This document shows, in pieces, positions 1 through 4,974 of a stretch of 5,856 nt of DNA (position 1 is the first letter of the stretch; the number at the start of each line of letters is the position of its first letter). Under the pieces are notes generated by a model. The model searched no databases. It had not been told where the DNA came from and worked only from the letters and a program-made list of their open reading frames with translations. Origin of the DNA: an uncultured Clostridia bacterium. Its GTDB lineage: Bacteria; Bacillota; Clostridia; UBA1381. Both the position numbers and the translations under genes were made by a program. The stretch spans positions 1 to 5,856 of the forward strand of contig CAKSJU010000118.1 of assembly GCA_934463455.1 (NCBI GenBank), read 5' to 3'.

Positions 1-1737
1 GTGAAAAAAATGTTTTGTGAAAAACTAAACGAATATATAGAGTTATTAAATTGCTCCGGCAAAGAATTTGCAGAGCAATCCGAAATATCCGAAGCAACAG
101 TAAGCCGATACCGCTCCGGTGCAAGGATCCCCAAAGTAAATTCCGAGGATATGAAAAAAATATGCCGCGGAATTTGTACAATTGCCGCTCAAAAAGATAT
201 TGAAATATCATATAAAAACGTGTTTTCGAAACTAAACAATCTTGCGGAAGCCAAGACGTTTGACTATGACTCCATGCAGGCAAAATTTAATATGCTTTGT
301 TCTGTTTTTTCGGTCAATCTCGCAGACATGTCAAAAAGTCTGAAATATGATTCATCGTATTTATCAAGAATAAGAAACGGCAAGCGAAAGCCATCCAATC
401 CGCAAAAATTTGCTTTAGGTGTTGCACAATATTTTTCTAAATACTATGCCGCGGAGACTGACAAAAAAATCATTTCCGAAATTATGAGCATTAAAACGGA
501 ACAGATAAAAACATCGGAGTTTTATATATCTGAGCTTGCAGATTGGCTTACAGACAGCAAAACAGAAGAAAAGCCAATAAATCCAGCAAAAAAGTTTTTA
601 AATACACTGGATTCTTTTGATTTAGATAAATACATAAAAGCAATCCGCTTTGACGAATTAAAAGTCCCATCACTTCCCTTTCAGTTTCCGTCAACAAAAA
701 ACTACTACGGAATTGATGAAATGAAAAACGGTGAGCTTGATTTTCTCAAAGCTACCGCTCTTTCAAAATCCAAACACAGTGTTTTTATGTACAGCGATAT
801 GCAAATGGACGATATGGCGGCTGATATGGATTTTTCTAAAAAGTACATGTTCGGTCTTGCGGCAATGCTGAAAAAAGGACTGCATCTTAATGTTGTTCAC
901 AACCTCAACCGACCTTTCAATGAACTGATGTTAGGGTTTGAATGTTGGATTCCTCTTTATATGACAGGTCAGATTTCACCGTATTATCTAAAAGATATTC
1001 ATAATCAGTTTTTCTGCCATTTTCTGAATGTATCCGGTGCTGCCGCACTGTCCGGCGAGTGTATTTCCGGCTTTCACACCAAAGGTAAATATTATCTGAC
1101 AAAAAACAAAGAGGAGCTTGCTTATTATCAAGAAAGATGCAATTGTATATTAAAAAAGGCTCATTCACTTATGGACATATACCGTGAAGACAAATTATCG
1201 GAACTTTCGGCATTTCTGCTTGCCGATTCTTACACAAACGGCAGACGGCGCAACATTCTCTCAACACTTCCGATATACACGGCAACCAACGAATTTTTAA
1301 CCGATTTTCTAAGCAGGCGCAATGTGCCTGCCGATAAAAAACAAAGTATTCTTGAATATGCTTCCATGCGCAGAAAACAAATACTGAATATTCTTGAAAG
1401 CAATCCTCTTTTGGATGAAATACCTTATACGGATGAGAGCGATTTTAAAAGTCAACCGCTTTCGCTCTCTTTATCGCTTATGTTTTGTGATGAAAATTAT
1501 GAATATACATTTGAAGAATATGCCGAGCATCTGAAGTTTACAAAAGAATTTGCAAAAAAGAATAAAAACTACTCCGTCGTAAAAACACGAGAGAATGCTT
1601 TCGCAAACATTCAAATCACAACTCACGAAAACGAATATGTAATGATTTCAAAAAATAAAGCACCGACAATTCATTTCATAATTCGGCATCCGATATTAAG
1701 AAACGCGATAGAAAACCTGGAATTTCCGGTATTATAA
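1..1737 (+). CDS. Tandem-HTH (XRE-like) protein with large uncharacterised C-terminal region
   Basis: This is a probable DNA-binding regulator of about 578 residues. The first helix-turn-helix spans about residues 18-44 (KEFAEQSEISEATVSRYRSG). A second lies about 86 residues later at about 105-131 (LADMSKSLKYDSSYLSRIRNG). Both end in the same pattern, SRxRxGxRxP, which suggests an internal duplication of a Cro/XRE-type reading head. A charged linker follows (about 150-230). The rest (about 235-578) is soluble, with no membrane segment and no catalytic motif I recognise. Its most distinctive stretch is about residues 290-365, including LHLNVVHNLNRPFNEL and a later ALSGECISGFH. Similar long HTH proteins of unknown role occur in gut Firmicutes, but that is recollection, not a search. 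The frame opens with GTG at the first base of the window, so the ribosome binding site is unseen. The true start could be upstream or the ATG at 10. Tandem stops TAA TGA close it. The ligand and targets are unknown. Confidence 0.85.
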   Translation: MKKMFCEKLNEYIELLNCSGKEFAEQSEISEATVSRYRSGARIPKVNSEDMKKICRGICTIAAQKDIEISYKNVFSKLNNLAEAKTFDYDSMQAKFNMLCSVFSVNLADMSKSLKYDSSYLSRIRNGKRKPSNPQKFALGVAQYFSKYYAAETDKKIISEIMSIKTEQIKTSEFYISELADWLTDSKTEEKPINPAKKFLNTLDSFDLDKYIKAIRFDELKVPSLPFQFPSTKNYYGIDEMKNGELDFLKATALSKSKHSVFMYSDMQMDDMAADMDFSKKYMFGLAAMLKKGLHLNVVHNLNRPFNELMLGFECWIPLYMTGQISPYYLKDIHNQFFCHFLNVSGAAALSGECISGFHTKGKYYLTKNKEELAYYQERCNCILKKAHSLMDIYREDKLSELSAFLLADSYTNGRRRNILSTLPIYTATNEFLTDFLSRRNVPADKKQSILEYASMRRKQILNILESNPLLDEIPYTDESDFKSQPLSLSLSLMFCDENYEYTFEEYAEHLKFTKEFAKKNKNYSVVKTRENAFANIQITTHENEYVMISKNKAPTIHFIIRHPILRNAIENLEFPVL

Positions 1738-1744
1738 TGAAATA

Positions 1745-1801
1745 TTCGTACTTCAGCACTTTGAGACGATGACTCAAAGTGCTGAAGTACGAAAGCTTTT
1801 T
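1745..1801 (+). terminator. Perfect 21-bp hairpin, probable terminator of the HTH gene
   Basis: Arms at 1745-1765 and 1773-1793 are perfect reverse complements around the 7-base loop acgatga. A T-run (1797-1801) follows after three unpaired bases (AGC). The hairpin begins 7 bases after the tandem stop codons, where an intrinsic terminator would be expected. The stem is long and only moderately GC-rich, and the T-run is not immediately adjacent. It is therefore not a textbook terminator, and a protein-binding inverted repeat or an RNA-stabilising 3' structure is also possible. Confidence 0.65.
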
Positions 1802-1813
1802 AAATAACAAGCA

Positions 1814-1888
1814 TTACAAAATTTCTTCAGCCATTTTCACAAGTTCATCCGCCGGGACACTCTTGTTTGTATAACCGTAACAGCACAA
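1814..1888 (-). pseudogene. Possible decayed C-terminal gene end (24 codons)
   Basis: Read on the minus strand, this stretch gives 24 residues ending VPADELVKMAEEIL followed by TAA. It has the amphipathic, acidic look of a genuine protein C-terminus. An in-frame TAA lies directly upstream (plus-strand 1889-1891) and there is no start codon or ribosome binding site, so it cannot be an intact gene. It may be the surviving tail of a gene lost by deletion. The segment is short enough that coding appearance could be chance. No family recognised. Confidence 0.25.
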
Positions 1889-1909
1889 TTATATTATTTC
1901 CTATCAAGG

Positions 1910-2017
1910 TATAATTCAAACGACAACGATATAATTTCATATGACATGGTAGGCTTGACCGACTACGGCGGAAAGCTTGAAAAGGATATAAAAAAACAAT
2001 ATCACGGTTTTTGTTGA
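1910..2017 (+). pseudogene. Possible decayed C-terminal gene end (35 codons)
   Basis: The plus-strand frame reads 35 residues and then TGA, including ISYDMVGLTDYGGKLEKDI. The composition (Asp, Asn, Gly, Lys; alternating charged residues) resembles a real protein rather than an intergenic shadow. The frame stays open upstream to about 1808, but without a plausible start or ribosome binding site, and its character becomes less protein-like before about 1900. It faces the opposite way to the neighbouring minus-strand remnant, which would place a deletion or rearrangement junction near 1889-1909. The stop codon overlaps the -35 box of promoter P1. No family recognised; the call is tentative. Confidence 0.28.
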
Positions 2018-2042
2018 AATATAGATGTGTATGTGTTATAAT
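2014..2042 (+). promoter_or_regulatory. Sigma-A-like promoter P1 (TTGAAA-17-TATAAT)
   Basis: TTGAAA at 2014-2019 is separated by exactly 17 bases from a perfect TATAAT at 2037-2042. Transcription would start near 2049. The -10 box lies in the first copy of the 28-bp direct repeat. No gene of credible size follows before the hairpin at 2123-2152, so P1 either makes a short RNA or is a distal promoter for the exporter gene. Confidence 0.7.
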
Positions 2043-2064
2043 AAATGCAGAAAGTCTTGTAAAA
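2037..2064 (+). repeat. 28-bp direct repeat, copy 1 (P1 -10 box and leader start)
   Basis: This block is identical, base for base, to 2160-2187, with a copy-to-copy offset of 123 bases. It starts at TATAAT and continues through AAATGCAGAAAGTCTTGT and four A's. GTG also precedes it in both copies, after one mismatched base. The flanks do not otherwise align well, so this is not a simple 123-bp tandem duplication. Confidence 0.95.
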
Positions 2065-2152
2065 CAAGCCTTAACAGCAATGCTGTTTATGCTGCGCATA
2101 TCTGCATAATTGTATCATTTCATAAAAATGCCCTTGCGAGCAAGCATTTTTA
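2049..2152 (+). ncRNA. Predicted short transcript from P1 ending at the 2123-2152 hairpin
   Basis: If P1 fires and the downstream hairpin terminates, the product is an RNA of about 100 nt with no credible coding content. It could fold into several small stems: 2056-2060 with 2064-2068, the near-perfect palindrome at 2073-2087 (AACAGCA A TGCTGTT), 2088-2092 with 2096-2100, and the terminator stem. It does not match any riboswitch, T-box or known small-RNA class that I recognise. It could equally be an attenuated leader of the exporter mRNA, or a promoter remnant with no RNA role. Confidence 0.3.
2123..2152 (+). terminator. Terminator-like hairpin between P1 and P2
   Basis: TAAAAATGC at 2123-2131 pairs with GCATTTTTA at 2144-2152. 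An inner TTG/CAA pairing closes the loop, leaving a CC bulge. The right arm supplies a five-T run (2147-2151), giving an A-tract/stem/T-tract layout typical of intrinsic terminators, and the symmetry could let it act both ways. The stem is AT-rich and therefore weak. It lies just upstream of the P2 -10 box and so would separate P1 transcripts from the exporter gene or reduce readthrough. Confidence 0.5.
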
Positions 2153-2165
2153 CTCGTGATATAAT
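2134..2165 (+). promoter_or_regulatory. Extended -10 promoter P2 for the exporter gene
   Basis: TGATATAAT at 2157-2165 is a perfect extended -10 element. The only -35-like hexamer is TTGCGA at 2134-2139, with a 20-base spacer, so activity probably rests on the TGn extension. The predicted start near 2172 leaves a leader of about 38 bases before the exporter ATG at 2210. The candidate -35 lies in the loop of the preceding hairpin. Confidence 0.6.
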
Positions 2166-2187
2166 AAATGCAGAAAGTCTTGTAAAA
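2160..2187 (+). repeat. 28-bp direct repeat, copy 2 (P2 -10 box and leader start)
   Basis: Exact second copy of 2037-2064. After the identical block the two sequences diverge, but the leader can still form the same small stem: CTTGT with ACAAG in copy 1, and CTTGT with ATAGG through G-U pairs in copy 2. The shared block covers the -10 box and the first transcribed bases, so both promoters may share a regulator or initiation property. Confidence 0.95.
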
Positions 2188-2209
2188 TAGGCGTTGAAAG
2201 GAAGATTAT

Positions 2210-3532
2210 ATGTCAAAAATAAAAAATCAACATATGTCCATTCGGTGGCAAGACATAATAAAAAGTGATGAAAATGTTTCGGCACACAGTGCATCGCTGA
2301 AAGAAAAAGCTACTCTTGTAGGAAGAGTAGGGTTAATGATGCTTTCGGTAGGCACGGGAGCCTGGCGTGTCAGAAATTCTATGAATAAAATTTCAAGAGC
2401 TTTAGACATAAGTTGTTCTGCAGATATCGGATTGGTATCGATCCTTTACACCTGTATAGACGGAAATGATACTTACACCCAATCTCTTTCAATTCCGAAT
2501 ACAGGTGTGAACACAAGTAAATTAATGGATTTGGAATTATTTATAAGAAAATTTCCTGAACTGGCAAAAGAAAATTCTGTAGGACAATTTCATAAAATGC
2601 TTGACGAAATTCAAAATAAAAAGGGCAACTATAATGCGTGGACTGTCGGCTTTGCGGCGGCGGCAGCGTGCGGTGCTTTTACATTTTTGCTGGGCGGCGG
2701 TATAGTAGAAATGATTTGTGCGTTTTTTGGAGCCGGAATAGGGAATTTTATAAGAAAAAAAATGATTGAAAGAAAAATATCGCTTCTCGCCAATGTCGGA
2801 ATAAGCGTAGCGGCTGCATGTGTTGCATATGTAATTGCGGTTTTGGCGGTACAGAAATTATTCGGAATTTCAAAAATACACCAAGCGGGATACATTTGTT
2901 CAATGCTTTTTGTTATTCCTGGATTTCCTCTTATTACCGGGGGGATAGATATGGCAAAGCTTGATATGCGTTCCGGCATTGAAAGATGTACGTATGCTGT
3001 TTTAATTATCACAGCTGCAACTTTGACGGGTGCGGCAACAGCACTGTTATTTAAATTTCAGCCGGCAGATTTCCCCACTCTTGAAATAGAAACAAAAACT
3101 CTCATTGTTTTTCGGATTATTGCAAGCTTTTTAGGCGTATACAATTTCTCACTTATGTTTAACAGTACAAAAAGAATGGCGTTGACTGCCGGACTTATCG
3201 GAATGCTTACAAATACGCTGAGGCTGGAGTTGATTGAGCTTGCCGGTTTCCCTGTTGTATTTGCGGCATTTATCGGCGCATTCTGTACAGGATATATAGC
3301 TTCGGTAGTTAAAAGAAAGATAGGCTTTCCTCGAATATCGCTGACTGTTCCGGCGATTGTTATTATGGTTCCGGGACTTTATATGTATCGCGGTATTTAT
3401 CACATGGGATTGAGTGATGTCAGCAACGGAGCACTTTGGCTCACAAAAGCCATATTAATAGTTATCGCTCTTCCGCTTGGACTTGTTGCGGCAAGACTTT
3501 GTACGGATAAGGATTTTCGGCATTGCACATAA
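2210..3532 (+). CDS. ThrE-family threonine/serine exporter (single chain)
   Basis: This is a predicted inner-membrane exporter of small amino acids, by family threonine and serine. The 440-residue chain contains both halves of the ThrE architecture, which E. coli splits between YjjP and YjjB. The N-terminal soluble part (about 30-140) carries the family signature GTGAWRVRNSMNKISRALDI at 48-67. Hydrophobic segments follow at about 143-160, 163-180, 191-213 and 226-245. A PGFPLITGGIDMAKLDMRSG motif lies at 237-256. The C-terminal half has further membrane segments at about 260-281, 298-316, 323-336, 347-366, 379-392 and 411-430, with VPGLYMYRGIY at 387-397. Length fits full-length single-chain members. 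The start at 2210 is supported by AAAGGAAG at 2197-2204, a few bases upstream; an internal ATG at codon 9 lacks such support. Expression is probably from P2, possibly with P1 readthrough. The gene ends at a shared terminator. Substrate is family-based inference. Confidence 0.88.
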   Translation: MSKIKNQHMSIRWQDIIKSDENVSAHSASLKEKATLVGRVGLMMLSVGTGAWRVRNSMNKISRALDISCSADIGLVSILYTCIDGNDTYTQSLSIPNTGVNTSKLMDLELFIRKFPELAKENSVGQFHKMLDEIQNKKGNYNAWTVGFAAAAACGAFTFLLGGGIVEMICAFFGAGIGNFIRKKMIERKISLLANVGISVAAACVAYVIAVLAVQKLFGISKIHQAGYICSMLFVIPGFPLITGGIDMAKLDMRSGIERCTYAVLIITAATLTGAATALLFKFQPADFPTLEIETKTLIVFRIIASFLGVYNFSLMFNSTKRMALTAGLIGMLTNTLRLELIELAGFPVVFAAFIGAFCTGYIASVVKRKIGFPRISLTVPAIVIMVPGLYMYRGIYHMGLSDVSNGALWLTKAILIVIALPLGLVAARLCTDKDFRHCT

Positions 3533-3538
3533 AAAGGT

Positions 3539-3591
3539 AATAAAAAACGGTACAATCATTTATTTGTCATTTGATTGTACCGTTTTTTATT
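3539..3591. terminator. Bidirectional terminator between convergent units
   Basis: Perfect 20-bp inverted repeat: arms 3539-3558 and 3572-3591, with a 13-base loop. The core ACGGTACAATCA stem is flanked by an A-run on the left and a six-T run on the right (3583-3588), so the structure has a T-tract after the stem on either strand. It starts 7 bases after the exporter stop. Its right arm overlaps the stop codon of the minus-strand isomerase gene (3590-3592), so one element serves both transcripts. Confidence 0.9.
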
Positions 3592-4099
3592 ATCTGATAA
3601 TATCGGGGTCGGAGAAAATGTCGGTTTCGTCACTGCTGTGAGTTGAAAATTCCGAAATTACTGCTCCCTCATCGCCTGCCTGAAACCAATGCAGGGTATT
3701 GGGGTATATTGTATACTGTTCACCCGGATTTAACACTATTTCGCGGGTTACGGTATATACGCCCTTAGGCGGTTTGCATGCGGGATTTGCGCACGGCTCT
3801 CCGTCGACATAAAGATATACTTTTCCGTATCGGCAGCGGAATGTTTCTTCTTTTCCGGGCTTGCCGCCTACTTCCGGGTGACGGTGCTCCGGACAGGTTT
3901 GGTGCGGCAAAAGCACCATCTCTTTTGCGCAGCAGCGCTCGGTATTGATATATGTTATCAGGGTCAAAGCGGTATTCTCAAGGTCGTTAAGACCAAAGTC
4001 CGCTATTTCGATATTAGCCTTTTCTTTGTCGGTAAGAACTATTTTAGCTTTTTCGTACATTTCCAAAGCATTTTTTATTAATTCGTTTTTTGTAAGCAT
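3590..4099 (-). CDS. D-lyxose isomerase-like cupin protein
   Basis: This protein probably interconverts an aldose and a ketose, D-lyxose and D-xylulose by family, in the cytoplasm. At 169 residues it matches the short D-lyxose isomerases typified by Bacillus YdaE. A helical N-terminus (1-45) precedes a cupin barrel. The metal-site motif CPEHRHPEVGGKPGKEETFR spans 69-88, giving likely ligands His72, His74 and Glu84 or Glu85. The fourth ligand is likely His137 in YPNTLHWFQAGDEG, and a conserved-looking ISEFSTH follows at 148-154. Family members also act on D-mannose (to D-fructose), so the physiological substrate is open. The ATG at 4099 is preceded by AGGAG (plus-strand 4109-4113) with 9 bases spacing. 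It is the last gene of the operon, 19 bases after the aldolase stop, and its own stop lies inside the terminator stem. Alternative: another sugar-binding cupin isomerase. Confidence 0.82.
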   Translation of the reverse strand: MLTKNELIKNALEMYEKAKIVLTDKEKANIEIADFGLNDLENTALTLITYINTERCCAKEMVLLPHQTCPEHRHPEVGGKPGKEETFRCRYGKVYLYVDGEPCANPACKPPKGVYTVTREIVLNPGEQYTIYPNTLHWFQAGDEGAVISEFSTHSSDETDIFSDPDIIR

Positions 4100-4118
4100 G
4101 ATTAATTACTCCTCTCTG

Positions 4119-4958
4119 TTATGCTTTATTGCTGCTTCCGAACAGTCTCATTTTTCCTTTGACAACCTCTTGAACAACATTTTTTGCTATGGCAAGAGAT
4201 ATTTCAAAGCCGATATTTCCCTCGAATGATGAATGATATGCGTTATATGCTGCTATACACATTTCGGTGCAAATATTGACCTTTCTTATACCGTTGTTAA
4301 TTGAATCACGGAAATTTTTGTCCGATAATCCGCTGCCGCCGTGGAGCACAAGCGGTTTTTTTGAAATTTTATAAATGTCAGCAAGACGCGATATATCCAA
4401 AACAGGAGCTTTTTTGTATTGACCGTGTGCGGTTCCGATTGCAACTGCAAGCGCGTCAATATCGGCACGGTCGATAAAGTCGTTTACTTTATCCACTTCG
4501 GTATACATAGCTTCCGCGCCGTCATCTCCGCCGCCTTCGGCACCTCCGACATGTCCGAGCTCTGCTTCGACGCTTATGCCGAGTGCATGAGCAACTTTAC
4601 TTATTTCTTTTGTATTTGCAATATTTACTTCATACGGAAGAGCGCTTCCGTCGTACATTACAGAGGTGAAGCCGGCGCTCATTGCTTTTAAAATTTTATT
4701 GTAGTCGGTACCGTGGTCGAAATGCAGGCACACGGGAACTTTTGCTTTTTTTGCAATACTCAGCATTATTTCGGAAGCATATTCGAAGGGAATATACGGA
4801 AGATGTACCTCCGCAACTCCGAGAATAAGCGGTGATTTTTCTTCCTCTGCCGCGTCGATTATACCGCGCGCCATTTCCAGGTTAAGCATATTAAAAAGTC
4901 CTACGCCGTATTTTTTTTGTTCTGCATCTTTTAAAATTTCTTCTAATGTAACTAACAT
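4119..4958 (-). CDS. Class II (zinc) ketose-phosphate aldolase, FbaA/GatY/KbaY family
   Basis: Cytoplasmic TIM-barrel aldolase expected to cleave a ketose phosphate to dihydroxyacetone phosphate plus an aldehyde. The 279-residue length is normal for the family. Visible motifs are an N-terminal LEEILKDAEQKKYGVGLFN, LHFDHG (Asp81 catalytic, His82 zinc ligand), MYDGS at 101-105, EAELGHVGG at 131-139, AIGTAHGQYK (His178 zinc), and LHGGSG (His206 zinc; phosphate-binding Gly/Ser). KVNICTE at 226-232 sits where fructose-bisphosphate aldolases usually carry NIDTD and tagatose-type enzymes NVATE, so a housekeeping fructose-bisphosphate role is less likely. ATG at 4958 is preceded by AAAGGG (plus-strand 4966-4971). 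The gene lies 16 bases downstream of a sugar kinase and 19 bases upstream of the isomerase, which points to a dedicated sugar pathway. The family assignment is firm; the substrate is inferred only. Confidence 0.92.
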   Translation of the reverse strand: MLVTLEEILKDAEQKKYGVGLFNMLNLEMARGIIDAAEEEKSPLILGVAEVHLPYIPFEYASEIMLSIAKKAKVPVCLHFDHGTDYNKILKAMSAGFTSVMYDGSALPYEVNIANTKEISKVAHALGISVEAELGHVGGAEGGGDDGAEAMYTEVDKVNDFIDRADIDALAVAIGTAHGQYKKAPVLDISRLADIYKISKKPLVLHGGSGLSDKNFRDSINNGIRKVNICTEMCIAAYNAYHSSFEGNIGFEISLAIAKNVVQEVVKGKMRLFGSSNKA

Positions 4959-4974
4959 AATTTTTCCCTTTCTG

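Noticed and set aside
1845..2099. 84-codon minus-strand ORF across the intergenic gap
   Set aside because: It runs antisense over the P1 promoter and the repeat, has no ribosome binding site and reads as random Arg/Ser/Leu-rich sequence. It is not treated as a gene.
2080..2109. Nine-codon ORF (ATG CTG TTT ATG ...) in the P1 transcript as a leader peptide
   Set aside because: No Shine-Dalgarno sequence lies upstream, there is no run of regulatory codons, and the ATG sits in the centre of a palindrome. Most likely chance.
2037..2187. CRISPR array or mobile-element terminal repeats
   Set aside because: Only two direct copies exist, they contain a promoter -10 box, and there is no transposase, inverted terminal repeat or regular spacer pattern.
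1942..2187. Simple 123-bp tandem duplication generating the two promoters
   Set aside because: The sequence before each 28-bp block does not align between copies, and the sequence after it shows only weak similarity. A clean tandem duplication is therefore not supported.
2629..3012. 127-codon minus-strand ORF inside the exporter gene
   Set aside because: It is antisense to the hydrophobic core of the exporter and has no recognisable domain. Its composition is what the complement of membrane-segment codons yields.
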